From positions 1 through 64,000 of the forward strand of contig SCUI01000011.1 in assembly GCA_004297225.1 (NCBI GenBank): a stretch of 64,000 bases of DNA, written 5' to 3'. Of the stretch, positions 8,296 through 18,755 are shown piece after piece (positions within the stretch are counted from its first letter, which is position 1; every line of letters begins with the position of its first letter). This DNA comes from Lysobacteraceae bacterium. Lineage in GTDB: Bacteria > Pseudomonadota > Gammaproteobacteria > Xanthomonadales > Xanthomonadaceae. Made by a program: the position numbers and the translations under genes. The notes below the pieces were generated by a model, which searched no databases, had not been told where the DNA came from, and saw nothing but the letters and a program-made list of their open reading frames with translations.

Positions 8296-9837
8296 TCAGG
8301 CGGTGTCCATCCGCAACTGGATGCCCAAGGCCTCGAACTCCGCCGGTTCGTCCTCCAGGTCCGCGCCGAGCAGCGGCCGCGCGTCGAGCCAGGACCGCGG
8401 CAGCACGAAATGCAACGTGTTGCCTTCCGCGTGCAGGCGCAGGTCCGGCAGTTCTTCCGGCTCGTGCGAGCGGTGCAGGAGCACCGCCAGCCGCAACAAC
8501 GCGGCCAGGCGCCGGGTGGCCGGCAACAGCCGGTCGGGGATCAGGTCGAAGGCGTGCTTGGGCACCTTGCGCCGGTGCGCCCGCACCAGCGCCGCGAGCA
8601 TCCGCTGTTCGGTGACCGAAAAGCCGGCGATGTCCGAATGCGCCAGCACGTAGGCGCCATGCACCTGGTACTGGCTGTGCGCGATCGCCAGGCCCAGTTC
8701 GTGCAGCCGCGCGGCGCGGGCCAGCATCAGGCGGTCGTCGGCGTCCAGCGACCAGTCGCGGCACACGCGCTCGAACAATTGCACCGCGGTGGCGGCCACG
8801 CGCGCGGCTTGCGCGCCGTCGATGCCGTAGCGCTGCATCAGCGCCGCGACCGAGGTGTCGCGCGGGTCGTCGGCGCCGCCGCGACCGAGCATGTCGTAGA
8901 GCACGCCTTCGCGCAGCGCCGCCTTGCTCGGCGTCATCCGCTCCAGCCCCAGCACCTGGAACGCCGCTTCCAGCACCAGCAGCCCGCCGGCGATCACCGG
9001 CTTGCGTTCCTCCGACAACCCGGGCAGGTCGATGTCGGCGATGCGCCTGGCCGCGAGCATTCGATCGCGCACGACCGGCAGCGCCGACGCCGGCACGGCG
9101 CCCTTGCTCAGCTTCATCGCCGCGCAGACCTCGCCGATGGCCTTGATCGTGCCGGAAGCGCCCAGGGTTTCCTGCCAGCCCAGGTGGCGGTAGATGCCGG
9201 CGAACTGCTGCATCTGCGCGCCGACCTCGACCAGTGCCTCGTCCCAGCGCCGCCGGGTCAGCACGCCGTCGCCGAAGAAGCGCGCGGTGCTGGCGACGCA
9301 GCCCAGCTGCAGGCTTTCGCGCTCGATCGCGTCCAGGCCGCTGCCGATGATGCATTCGGTGGAGCCGCCGCCGATGTCGATCACCAGCCTCAACTGCCCC
9401 GGTTTCGGCGGCTGCGCATGGGCGACGCCGAGGTAGATCAGGCGCGCTTCCTCGCGACCGGGAATGATCTCGATCGCGTGGCCAAGCGCGGTTTCCGCCG
9501 GCATGAGGAAGGCTTGCGGCACGGCGAGCAGGCGCACCGTATTGGTGGCGACCGCGCGCACGCGCTGCGGCGGGATGTCGCGCAGGCGCTGGCCGAAGCG
9601 CGACAGGCATTCCAGCGCGCGCTGGCGCACATCGGCGCGGAGCCCGCCGCGCGCGTCCAGGCCCTCGGCCAGGCGCACCATTTCGCGCAGGCGGTCGACG
9701 GTGCGCAGCTGCCCGAGCACATAGCGCGCCACCACCATGTGGAAGCTGTTCGAGCCCAGGTCGATGGCCGCCAGCAGGTCGCCGTCCTGCAGCGGCAGGG
9801 TCGGCGAGCGCAGGCGCAGGTGCGGGGTGTCGGTCAT
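8296..9837 (-). CDS. ppx: Exopolyphosphatase
   Basis: Ppx removes terminal phosphates from inorganic polyphosphate and also hydrolyses pppGpp in related enzymes. The 513-residue protein shows the actin-like ATPase fold motifs of the Ppx/GppA family: AAIDLGSNSFHMVV near residue 24 and DIGGGSTECIIG near residue 155, followed by a helical C-terminal HD-like domain (ARLHELGLAIAHSQYQVHG). The start at 9837 (MTDTPHLRL) gives normal family length; the reading frame continues upstream but only into ppk1. It lies 8 bases after ppk1, so the polymer-making and polymer-degrading enzymes are in one operon under the PhoB-PhoR genes. Confidence 0.95.
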   Translation of the reverse strand: MTDTPHLRLRSPTLPLQDGDLLAAIDLGSNSFHMVVARYVLGQLRTVDRLREMVRLAEGLDARGGLRADVRQRALECLSRFGQRLRDIPPQRVRAVATNTVRLLAVPQAFLMPAETALGHAIEIIPGREEARLIYLGVAHAQPPKPGQLRLVIDIGGGSTECIIGSGLDAIERESLQLGCVASTARFFGDGVLTRRRWDEALVEVGAQMQQFAGIYRHLGWQETLGASGTIKAIGEVCAAMKLSKGAVPASALPVVRDRMLAARRIADIDLPGLSEERKPVIAGGLLVLEAAFQVLGLERMTPSKAALREGVLYDMLGRGGADDPRDTSVAALMQRYGIDGAQAARVAATAVQLFERVCRDWSLDADDRLMLARAARLHELGLAIAHSQYQVHGAYVLAHSDIAGFSVTEQRMLAALVRAHRRKVPKHAFDLIPDRLLPATRRLAALLRLAVLLHRSHEPEELPDLRLHAEGNTLHFVLPRSWLDARPLLGADLEDEPAEFEALGIQLRMDTA

Positions 9838-9845
9838 CCCCGGCC

Positions 9846-11911
<2,066 letters not shown>

Positions 11912-11915
<4 letters not shown>

Positions 11916-13108
11916 GCCGCGCCTCCCGCCCGGCGCTTGCGCGCGAGCACCCGCCCGGGGGGGAATACGCAGGAGAAGCGGCTGCCTTCCCCGGGGCTGC
12001 TTTCGACTTCCAGGTGCGCCTGGTGCAGGCCGAGCACGTGCTTGACGATCGCCAGTCCCAGGCCGGTGCCGCCGCTTTCGCGGGAGCGGCTGGTCGACAC
12101 CCGGTAGAAGCGTTCGGTCAGCCGCGGCAGGTGCTCGGCCGCGATGCCCTGGCCGCTGTCGCTGACCGAGAGTTCGGCGCCGCCGTCGGCGGAGCGCTCC
12201 AGGCGGATCGCGATGCGGCCGCCGGCCGGCGTGTAGCGCACCGCATTGCTCACCAGGTTGGAGAACGCGCTGTGCAGTTCGTGCTGGGAACCACAAAGAT
12301 CCAGTTGCGCCAGGTCCTCGACCGTGATCGCGTGCGCGCCCTGGCTGAGCGCCTCGGCTTCGCGGCGCAGCGTGGACAGCATCGGCGCCATCGCCACCGT
12401 GTCCTCGGGCAGCGTGTCGCGCGATTCCAGCCGCGACAGCGTCAGCAGGTCCTCCACCAGCTGGGTCATGCGTTGCGACTGCCGCTGCATTTCCGCGACG
12501 ATCGGCGTCCACTCGTCGTGTTCCGCCGGGCCCGGTCCGCTTTCGGAGAGCATTTCCAGGTAGCCGTGGAGCACCGTCAGCGGCGTGCGCAGCTCATGCG
12601 ACACGTTGGCGACGAAGTCCCTGCGCATGTGCTCCAGCCGCACCAGGCGGGTCACGTCGCGCACGATCAGCAGCCACAGGTCGTCCGAGTAGGGCACCAG
12701 CCGCAGGCTCAGGCGCACCGAAGAATCGAGCGGCGACTGCAGGTCGCCCAGCGGCTCGGCCATGCGCCCGGCGGCGAGCCAGCGTGCGATCGGCCAGGCT
12801 TGCAGGCGCTCGCCCAGCGGCGCGTCGATGTCGCGCGGGCTGCGCAGGTCGAGCAGGCGGGTGGCCGCGGGGTTGAACCAGGCGATGCGCTGGCTCTCGC
12901 GTTCGGCGACGATCACCGCGTCGGGGAGGGCGTCGGCCAACGCACGGTAGGCGCGCAGCATCGCCACGAGCTTGCGCCGGTTTTCGCGAGCGCGCGCACG
13001 CTCGGCGGCGCTGGCCTCGAGCAGCCGCCGTTGCCGGCGCCACTGCCAGCCCAGCGCGACGCAGGCCGCGACCAGGGCCGTCCCTATGATCGCGAGAATC
13101 CAGTCCAT
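11912..13108 (-). CDS. phoR: Phosphate regulon sensor histidine kinase PhoR
   Basis: PhoR senses phosphate status through the Pst-PhoU system and phosphorylates PhoB. The 398-residue protein has one N-terminal membrane helix (residues 1-22), a PAS-like domain (about 55-150), a dimerisation/phosphoacceptor box with H171 in ANVSHELRTPLT, and a HATPase domain with the N box (AFSNLVSNAVRYTP) and G boxes (DSGQGIA, GGTGLGLAIVKHV). It starts 28 bases after phoB and overlaps ppk1 by four bases, in the standard phoB-phoR order. No pst or phoU genes are in the window. Confidence 0.95.
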
Positions 13109-13136
13109 GTCCCCGATTCTCGCAGGAACCGCGCGT

Positions 13137-13838
13137 TCAGGGATTCGCGGAGAAGCGGTAGCCGGAGCCGCGCACGGTCTGCACCATGTTGTCGGCGGCC
13201 GCCGGCTCCAGTGCCTTGCGCAGCCGGCGGATGTGCACGTCCACGGTCCGCTCCTCGACGTAGACGCCGCCGCCCCAGACCTGGTCGAGCAGTTGCGAAC
13301 GCGAATAGACCCGGTCGGGGTGGGTCATGAAGAAGTGCAGCAGCCGGTATTCGGTCGGCCCCAACGACAATTCGGTTTCCTGCCCGGGCCGGCCGGCGAA
13401 CACGCGATGCGCGGCGCCGTCCACGCGCAACAGCCCGGCGCTGACGCTGCCGTCCTCGTCGTCCTCGCGCGAACGCCGCATCACCGCGCGGATCCGCGCC
13501 AGCAGCTCGCGCGCCGAGAAGGGCTTGACCACGTAGTCGTCGACGCCGGCCTCGAGTCCGCCGACGCGGTCGTTCTCCTCGCCGCGGGCGGTGAGCATGA
13601 TGATCGGGACTTCCCGGGTCAGCGGATCGCGGCGCCAGCGCCGGGCCAGCTCCAGGCCGCTGCTTCCGGGGAGCATCCAGTCGAGCAGGACCAGGTCGGG
13701 GATGCGGTCGGCGATCGCGGCCTGGGCTTCGCGGCCGTCGCCGGCGTGGACGGGTTCGAAACCGGCCTTGCGCAGGGCAAAGGCGACCATGTCGCGGATC
13801 GCGGGCTCGTCGTCGACGATCAGGATGCGCTTTTGCAT
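13137..13838 (-). CDS. phoB: Phosphate regulon response regulator PhoB
   Basis: PhoB is the OmpR-type activator of the Pho regulon. The receiver domain shows D9-D10 (ILIVDDEP), the phosphoacceptor D53 (LLDWMLPG), LTARGEE and K105 (DDYVVKPF); the winged helix ends in DVHIRRLRKALEP and VRGSGYRF. I place the start at 13838 (MQKRILIVDDEP, 233 residues) although an in-frame ATG exists at 13862. The upstream ATG overlaps the Pho box and lies before a good -10, so a transcript from that promoter could only use the inner ATG. It leads the operon phoB-phoR-ppk1-ppx and is probably autoregulated. Confidence 0.95.
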   Translation of the reverse strand: MQKRILIVDDEPAIRDMVAFALRKAGFEPVHAGDGREAQAAIADRIPDLVLLDWMLPGSSGLELARRWRRDPLTREVPIIMLTARGEENDRVGGLEAGVDDYVVKPFSARELLARIRAVMRRSREDDEDGSVSAGLLRVDGAAHRVFAGRPGQETELSLGPTEYRLLHFFMTHPDRVYSRSQLLDQVWGGGVYVEERTVDVHIRRLRKALEPAAADNMVQTVRGSGYRFSANP

Positions 13839-13844
13839 GGCCGC

Positions 13845-13878
13845 ATTAGACGACACTTCCATGACAGGTCGGTGACAC
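13845..13878 (-). promoter_or_regulatory. Pho box and -10 of the phoB operon
   Basis: On the minus strand an 18-base site GTGTCAC-CGAC-CTGTCAT occupies 13878-13861: the second 7-base unit is identical to the PhoB consensus and the first matches 5 of 7. Exactly 10 bases further a -10-like TCTAAT lies at 13850-13845, the spacing known for PhoB-activated sigma-70 promoters. The predicted transcription start is at or within a base or two of the ATG at 13838, so the message would be leaderless or nearly so. Confidence 0.75.
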
Positions 13879-13903
13879 GCTAACAGTGCCCGGCCCGGAG
13901 TGG

Positions 13904-15484
13904 CTAGCGCTCCAGATCCTCGTCGCGGATGCCCTGGCGGCGCAGTTCGAGGACGGTGGGGGTGATCGCGGCAATGCGGGCGTCGATGCGGGCGCGGGCG
14001 TAATAGTCCAGGTCGTCGCGCTTTTTCAGGATGCCCAGCTGCACCAGCGCCCGTTCCGGCCGGCCGTTGAGGTACTCCGCCTCCGCGTAGGCTTCGCCGG
14101 CCCGCACCGGGTCGCCGGCGATCTCGCTGGCCCGCGCGAAGGTCAGCTGGAACAGCGGGTCGTCGCCGGCGCTGCCCAGCAGCGGCCGCAGCAGCGCCTG
14201 GGCGCGCTGGCCGGCTTCCAGGGTGTTGCGTTCGTTGAGGGTCGCCGCGTAGGTCAGGGCCACGGCGCGGCTGCCAGGCATCCGCGCCAGCAGTCCTTCG
14301 AAACGGGCATCGGCTGCATCGCGCTGGCCGGCGCGCGCCTGCGACTGCGCCAGCGCCAGCTCCAGCCACGGTTCGCGCCGGTGCCCGGCCAGCAAGGCCT
14401 CGAGTTGGTCCACCGCGCGCGCGGCTTGCCCATCCAGGTAGTGGGCCACGGCCAGGCCATAGCGCTGCGCGTCGTCCAGCGTGCCGGCGCGGGCGAGGCG
14501 CTCGTATTCGCGCACCGCGGCGGCGGGTGTGTCGGCGCTCAGCACCCGCAGGCGTTCGCGCGCCCACGGGAATTCGTTGCCGTGCGCGGCGGCCGCGCCG
14601 GGGTCGATCGCCAGCGACGGTGGCAACAGCGGATTGCCGGCGGCGCGGCTGGCGGGCACGAAACCGGCGCTGCCGCCTTCGATCTGGCGCGCGCGGTCGC
14701 GCGCCTCGGAAATGCGGGTGGTGGTGACCGGGTGGGTTTTGAGGTAATCCGGCGTGCTTTCGCGGGTGTCGGTGCTGCGCACCACCGATTGCAGCTGCTC
14801 GAAGAACCCGGCCATCGCCGCGGGGTCGTAGCCGCTGCGCGCCAGCGTGCGGATGCCGATGCGGTCGGCTTCGGCCTCGTTGCTGCGGGTGTAGTCGATC
14901 TGCCGCTGCACCATCAGCCCCTGCGCACCGACCACCGCCGCCATCACCGCGTCGTCCGCGGAATTGCTGCTGCTGCCCTGCGCGAGCGCGATCGCGCCGA
15001 GCATCGCCAGCAACACCGGCACCTGGTCGCGCTGGGCCGCCTCGACCGCGCGCAGCACGTGCTCCTGGGTGACGTGTGCGATCTCGTGCGAGACCACCGC
15101 CGCCACCTCGTCCTCGTTGTCGGCGGCCAGCACCAGGCCGGCATTGACGCCGATGTAGCCGCCCAGGGTGGCGAAGGCGTTGATCTGGCGGTCGCGCAGC
15201 AGGAAGAAGGTGAAGCGCTGGCGCGGGTCGTCGCTGGAGGCGCCCAGGCGCTGGCCGAGCGACTGCAGCCAGTTCGCCAGCAGCGGGTCCTGCAATACAT
15301 AGTCGTAATTGCGCAACTGGCTCAGGGTCATCGCGCCGTACTCGGCCTGTTCGGCGGGCGAGAGCACGCTGCCGGCGGAAGAGCCGATGTCGGGCAGCGC
15401 GCGGCGCTCCTGGGCGCCCAGGCCCGGCGAAAGGGCGAGCGCGAGGGCGAGCGTCAGCGGAAGGGCGGCAAGGGAGGGGCGCAT
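13904..15484 (-). CDS. bepA: Periplasmic M48 metalloprotease with TPR repeats (BepA-like)
   Basis: BepA-type proteins are periplasmic chaperone/proteases that assist or remove outer-membrane proteins and LptD. The product is 526 residues from the ATG at 15484, with a signal peptide MRPSLAALPLTLALALALSPGLGAQ; an in-frame ATG at 15505 would add seven residues. The zinc motif HEIAH is near residue 131, with the third ligand region SNEAEADRIGIRTL near 205. The C-terminal half (about 330-526) is alanine-rich and helical, consistent with TPR repeats. It is longer than E. coli BepA (487). The gene is on the minus strand directly upstream of phoB, leaving only about 40 bases for the Pho promoter. Confidence 0.88.
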   Translation of the reverse strand: MRPSLAALPLTLALALALSPGLGAQERRALPDIGSSAGSVLSPAEQAEYGAMTLSQLRNYDYVLQDPLLANWLQSLGQRLGASSDDPRQRFTFFLLRDRQINAFATLGGYIGVNAGLVLAADNEDEVAAVVSHEIAHVTQEHVLRAVEAAQRDQVPVLLAMLGAIALAQGSSSNSADDAVMAAVVGAQGLMVQRQIDYTRSNEAEADRIGIRTLARSGYDPAAMAGFFEQLQSVVRSTDTRESTPDYLKTHPVTTTRISEARDRARQIEGGSAGFVPASRAAGNPLLPPSLAIDPGAAAAHGNEFPWARERLRVLSADTPAAAVREYERLARAGTLDDAQRYGLAVAHYLDGQAARAVDQLEALLAGHRREPWLELALAQSQARAGQRDAADARFEGLLARMPGSRAVALTYAATLNERNTLEAGQRAQALLRPLLGSAGDDPLFQLTFARASEIAGDPVRAGEAYAEAEYLNGRPERALVQLGILKKRDDLDYYARARIDARIAAITPTVLELRRQGIRDEDLER

Positions 15485-15637
15485 GTGGGCTCGAGGATAG
15501 GCCATGGGCGTCGCCGTCCGTGGCGCCAGGGTGAATGCATGGTTAATTCGCGGCTCGCGCGCCCGACGGCTGGAAAACCGCCGCCGGCGCTCCCATATTG
15601 GGACCTTGCGGACGTCCGCGAGTTTCCGGAGCCAGCC

Positions 15638-15928
15638 TTGAGCGACAGCGATTCCCCGATCACCGTCTACACCTCCGCCAGTTGCGGTTATTGCGTGGCG
15701 GCCAAGAACTTCCTGAAGAGCCGGGGCCTGTCGTGGAAGGAAGTGCGGGTGGACCTGGACCCGGCCGAGCGCCAGCGCATGGTGGCCATGGCCAGGCGCA
15801 CCAGCGTGCCGCAGATCTTCGTCGGTGATACCCATGTCGGCGGCTACGACGACATGATGGCGATGCACCGCGCCGGCCAGCTGGCGCCCCTGCTCGAGGC
15901 CAACGGCCTCAAGGACGGGACGCCGTGA
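15638..15928 (+). CDS. grxC: Glutaredoxin (GrxC-type) with a CGYC active site
   Basis: This small thiol oxidoreductase reduces disulfides with glutathione. I use the TTG at 15638 (96 residues, LSDSDSPITVYTSASCGYC) because CGGAG lies eight bases before it and it gives normal family length; an in-frame ATG at 15539 would add 33 residues without similarity. The active site is C16-G-Y-C19, where most GrxC proteins have CPYC, and the glutathione-binding elements TSVPQIFVGDTHVGGYDD are intact. The stop overlaps the GTG start of the next gene as GTGA, so the two are translationally coupled. Confidence 0.85.
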   Translation: MSDSDSPITVYTSASCGYCVAAKNFLKSRGLSWKEVRVDLDPAERQRMVAMARRTSVPQIFVGDTHVGGYDDMMAMHRAGQLAPLLEANGLKDGTP

Positions 15929-16326
15929 GCGCCGCGGGCGAGGGCGACGGCGGGGAAGACCGCGTCGCCGCGTTCACGGCCTTCCGCCAGCGCATGAACG
16001 AGCGGATCCTGGCCGAGCCCAACCAGGTCGTGCGCCGCTTCTTCGCCCTGGATACCCAGGCCTACCAGGCCGGCGCGCTGGACGTGAAGACCAAGGAACT
16101 GCTGGGGCTGGTGGCCTCGCTGGTCCTGCGTTGCGACGACTGCATCAGCTACCACGTCGCCCAGTGCCGGGAGGCCGGGGTGGACCGCGACGAGATGTTC
16201 GAGGCGTTCTCGGTGGGCCTGGTGGTCGGCGGCTCGATCGTGATCCCGCACCTGCGCCGGGCGGTGGACTTCCTCGACCAGCTCGAGGGCGGGGCGCCGG
16301 CCCCGACCGCGCACGACCACGGCTGA
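15925..16326 (+). CDS. Carboxymuconolactone decarboxylase/AhpD-like family protein
   Basis: The 133-residue protein has the AhpD-like helical fold signature with C70-D-D-C73 and H77 (LRCDDCISYHVAQC), the redox/proton-relay motif of alkylhydroperoxidase-D-like proteins. It begins with GTG overlapping the glutaredoxin stop by four bases, so it probably works with that glutaredoxin in thiol redox or peroxide handling. A short His/Asp-rich tail (APTAHDHG) ends the protein. The family includes true decarboxylases, but the CxxC motif argues for a redox role. The substrate is unknown. Confidence 0.85.
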   Translation: MSAAGEGDGGEDRVAAFTAFRQRMNERILAEPNQVVRRFFALDTQAYQAGALDVKTKELLGLVASLVLRCDDCISYHVAQCREAGVDRDEMFEAFSVGLVVGGSIVIPHLRRAVDFLDQLEGGAPAPTAHDHG

Positions 16327-16424
16327 GGCCCGGCCCGTACCGCCCCGTCTGGCATAATTGCGGGCTGGTTTTCCCCTTCGCGCGGCGCCGCCGGCGCCGC
16401 GTTTCCCCTGTTCGGAACAAGCAA

Positions 16425-17438
16425 ATGACCCAGACGATTACGGTCATCCGTGGCGACGGCATTGGCCCGGAGATCATGGAAGCCGCGCTGCACGTGCTCG
16501 ATGCGATGGATGTCGGCCTGCAGTACGAATTCGCCGACGCCGGCCTGGCCGCGCTCGAGAAGACCGGCGAGTTGCTGCCGGCCGCGACCATGGATTCGAT
16601 CCGCCGCAACCGGATCGCGCTGAAGAGCCCGCTGACGACGCCGGTGGGCGGCGGCTTCTCCTCGATCAACGTCGAACTGCGCAAGCGCTTCGACCTGTAC
16701 GCCAACGTGCGCCCGGCCAAGTCGCACCCGAACACGAAGTCGCGCTTCCCCTCGGGCGTGGACCTGATCACCGTGCGCGAGAACACCGAGGGCGCATACA
16801 GCGCCGAAGGCCAGGAACTCTCCGCCGACGGCGACACGGCCACTTCGATCACGAAGACCACGCGCCGCGGTTCCGAGCGGATCGTGCGCTACGCGTTCGA
16901 GCTGGCGCGACGCACGGGTCGCAAGAAGGTCACCATCGTCCACAAGGCCAACATCCTGAAGTCGACCTCGGGCCTGTTCCTGAAGGTCGCCCGCGAAGTC
17001 GCGGCGCAGTACCCGGACATCGAGGCCGACGAGCTGATCGTGGACAACTGCTGCATGCAGCTGGTGATGAAGCCCGAGCAGTTCGACGTGATCGTGACCA
17101 CCAACCTGTTCGGCGACATCATCTCCGACCTGTGCGCCGGCCTGGTCGGCGGCCTGGGCCTCGCCCCGGGCGCCAATATCGGCACCGATGCAGCGATCTT
17201 CGAGGCGGTGCACGGCTCGGCGCCGGACATCGCCGGCAAGGGCGTGGCCAACCCGTGCGCGCTGCTGCTGGGCGCGGCGCAGATGCTCGACCACCTCGGC
17301 CAGCTCGACAAGGCGAACCGCCTGCGCGACGCGATCAACGCCACCCTCGAGGCCGGCGACTCGCTGACCCCCGACCTCGGCGGCACCGGCACCACCATGG
17401 CCTTCGCCCGCGCCATCGCCAAGCGCGCCGCGGGCTGA
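16425..17438 (+). CDS. icd: NAD-dependent isocitrate dehydrogenase
   Basis: This 337-residue member of the isocitrate/isopropylmalate dehydrogenase family is about 80 residues shorter than E. coli NADP-IDH and resembles the homomeric NAD-dependent isocitrate dehydrogenase known from Xanthomonas. Motifs: IRGDGIGPEIM at the N-terminus, the isocitrate site with SSINVELRKRF and YANVRP near residues 80-100, the catalytic region RENTEGAYS near 122, K and D residues in HKANILKST and DNCCMQ, and FEAVHGSAPDIAGK near 265. It oxidises isocitrate to 2-oxoglutarate in the TCA cycle. It has its own leader, which contains a 9-bp GC hairpin at 16381-16401, and ends in a strong terminator. Distinguishing NAD- from homoisocitrate-dependent activity would need assay. 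Confidence 0.88.
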   Translation: MTQTITVIRGDGIGPEIMEAALHVLDAMDVGLQYEFADAGLAALEKTGELLPAATMDSIRRNRIALKSPLTTPVGGGFSSINVELRKRFDLYANVRPAKSHPNTKSRFPSGVDLITVRENTEGAYSAEGQELSADGDTATSITKTTRRGSERIVRYAFELARRTGRKKVTIVHKANILKSTSGLFLKVAREVAAQYPDIEADELIVDNCCMQLVMKPEQFDVIVTTNLFGDIISDLCAGLVGGLGLAPGANIGTDAAIFEAVHGSAPDIAGKGVANPCALLLGAAQMLDHLGQLDKANRLRDAINATLEAGDSLTPDLGGTGTTMAFARAIAKRAAG

Positions 17439-17450
17439 AACGTACTTCAG

Positions 17451-17545
17451 CCACAGATCACACAGATGAAAAAAGGATTGGGCCGCGCAAGCACACGCTT
17501 GCGCGGCCCAATCTTTTTATCCTTTTCAATCCGTGTGATCTGTGG
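17451..17545. repeat. Palindromic repeat with CCACAGATCACAC arms
   Basis: A long inverted repeat lies between convergent icd and the Bax inhibitor-1 gene. The outer arms CCACAGATCACAC-AGAT (17451-17467) and its complement (17529-17545) enclose a perfect 17-bp inner stem. This is the architecture of dispersed non-coding repeats in related genomes, but only one copy of this type is present here. Confidence 0.65.
17476..17519 (+). terminator. Strong intrinsic terminator after icd
   Basis: A perfect 17-bp GC-rich stem (17476-17492 with 17497-17513, loop ACAC) is followed by TTTTTAT. A run of A on the other side means it can also stop transcription from the minus-strand Bax inhibitor-1 gene. Confidence 0.9.
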
Positions 17546-17569
17546 CCAAAGAAATCTCCTGCCGTGCGC

Positions 17570-18325
17570 TCAGTCGCGGGACTGGAGCTTGGAGAGCAGG
17601 CGCAGGAGTTCGAGGTAGAGCCAGACCAGGGTGACCAGCAGGCCGAAGGCGCCGTACCACTCCATGTACTTCGGCGCGCCGTGCTCGACGCCCTTCTCGA
17701 TGAAGTCGAAATCGAGCACCAGGTTCAGCGCCGCCACCACCACGACCACCAGCGAGAAGCCGATGCCGATTGGGCCGCTGTCGTGGATGAAGCCCATGCC
17801 CTCGAAACCGAACAGGCGCATGCCGATGTTCACCAGGTACAGCAGCATGATCCCGCCGGTGGCGGCGACCACGCCGAGCTTGAAGTTCTCGGTGGCGCGC
17901 ACCAGGCCGCTGCGGTAGGCCAGCAGCAGCGCGGCGAGGGTGCCGAAGGTGAGCCCGACCGCCTGCATCACGATGCCCGGGAAGCGCTGTTCGAACATCG
18001 CCGAGATCGCGCCCAGCGCCAGGCCCTCGACCACCGCGTACAGCGGCGCCGTGACCGGGGACCATTCCTTCTTGAACACGGTCACCAGCGCCAGCACCAG
18101 GCCGCCGATCAACCCGCCCCAGACGAACGGCATCAACGCCGCGCCGTCGCCGGCGAAGTAGCGGCTCCAGGTGTACATCGCCCCGACCAGGGTCAGGACC
18201 AGCAGCAGCGCGGTCTTGTTGACCGTGCCGTTCAGGGTCATGGCCGCGGCATCGCGCTGGACCACCGCGCCGGTGCCCAGGTCCAGGAAGGTGGAATCGT
18301 TGAGAGCAGGGTTGCCGCTGCGCAT
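17570..18325 (-). CDS. Bax inhibitor-1/YccA family membrane protein
   Basis: This is a 251-residue protein with about seven hydrophobic segments. The N-terminal cytoplasmic stretch (MRSGNPALNDSTFLD...) and the segment order (TALLLVLTLVGAMYTWSRYF, LIGGLVLALVTVF, LLVTLVWLYLELLRLL) match the bacterial Bax_I_1 branch (PF12811) of the TMBIM superfamily, which in E. coli includes FtsH-associated YccA and the putative channel YbhL. The start at 18325 is preceded by AAGAGA; longer in-frame starts would run back into the tRNA-Pro gene. It is a monocistronic gene divergent from the tRNA cluster. Its biochemical function is unknown. Confidence 0.88.
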   Translation of the reverse strand: MRSGNPALNDSTFLDLGTGAVVQRDAAAMTLNGTVNKTALLLVLTLVGAMYTWSRYFAGDGAALMPFVWGGLIGGLVLALVTVFKKEWSPVTAPLYAVVEGLALGAISAMFEQRFPGIVMQAVGLTFGTLAALLLAYRSGLVRATENFKLGVVAATGGIMLLYLVNIGMRLFGFEGMGFIHDSGPIGIGFSLVVVVVAALNLVLDFDFIEKGVEHGAPKYMEWYGAFGLLVTLVWLYLELLRLLSKLQSRD

Positions 18326-18391
18326 GTCGTGCCGTCTCTTGGTTTGCCTGCATGCGAGCATACCGCGCGCGCGCCGCGGCTTGCGCGCGCG

Positions 18392-18420
18392 TTGACAGGC
18401 ACCCCCGCGCTGCCCAGAAT
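18392..18420 (+). promoter_or_regulatory. Promoter of the tRNA-Pro/Arg/His cluster
   Basis: A perfect -35 TTGACA (18392-18397) and a -10 CAGAAT (18415-18420) are separated by 17 bases and lie 46 bases upstream of tRNA-Pro. Confidence 0.8.
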
Positions 18421-18466
18421 AGCCGGCCTTTCGTGGCGTTGGCGCGCCGTGGAACGTTCCGAGCGG

Positions 18467-18543
18467 CGGGGTATAGCGCAGTCTGGTAGCGCGCCTGCTT
18501 TGGGAGCAGGATGTCGGGGGTTCGAATCCCTCTACCCCGACCA
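18467..18543 (+). tRNA. tRNA-Pro (TGG)
   Basis: The 77-base cloverleaf has acceptor CGGGGTA paired with TACCCCG, anticodon TGG in loop TTTGGGA, T-arm GGTTCGAATCC and an encoded CCA. It is the first gene of the cluster behind a TTGACA promoter. Confidence 0.97.
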
Positions 18544-18584
18544 TCCGGGCTGGAAGGCCCCGCGGATGCGACAATCCGGCCAGG

Positions 18585-18661
18585 GCGCCCGTAGCTCAAC
18601 CGGATAGAGCACCGGCCTTCTAAGCCGGTGGTTGCAGGTTCGAGTCCTGCCGGGCGCGCCA
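18585..18661 (+). tRNA. tRNA-Arg (TCT)
   Basis: The 77-base cloverleaf has acceptor GCGCCCG/CGGGCGC, discriminator G, anticodon TCT in CTTCTAA, and an encoded CCA. It decodes AGA, a rare codon in this GC-rich genome. Confidence 0.97.
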
Positions 18662-18677
18662 TCGGCAATGGTTCACT

Positions 18678-18755
18678 GGTGGCTGTAGCTCAGTTGGTTA
18701 GAGTCCTGGATTGTGATTCCAGTTGTCGGGGGTTCGAGTCCCCTCAGCCACCCCA
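18678..18755 (+). tRNA. tRNA-His (GTG)
   Basis: The 78-base gene includes the extra G(-1) at 18678 that pairs with discriminator C, a hallmark of histidine tRNA. The acceptor is GTGGCTG/CAGCCAC, anticodon GTG, with encoded CCA. Confidence 0.97.

Noticed and set aside
13839-13862. phoB start at the upstream ATG (13862)
   Set aside because: That ATG overlaps the Pho box and lies upstream of the -10, so it would not be in the message from this promoter.
15539-15637. 33-residue N-terminal extension of the glutaredoxin from ATG 15539
   Set aside because: The extension has no glutaredoxin similarity, and the TTG at 15638 has a good ribosome binding site and gives normal length.
16381-16401. GC hairpin in the icd leader as a riboswitch
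   Set aside because: It is only a 9-bp stem with a 3-base loop and no conserved aptamer features; no known riboswitch class regulates icd.
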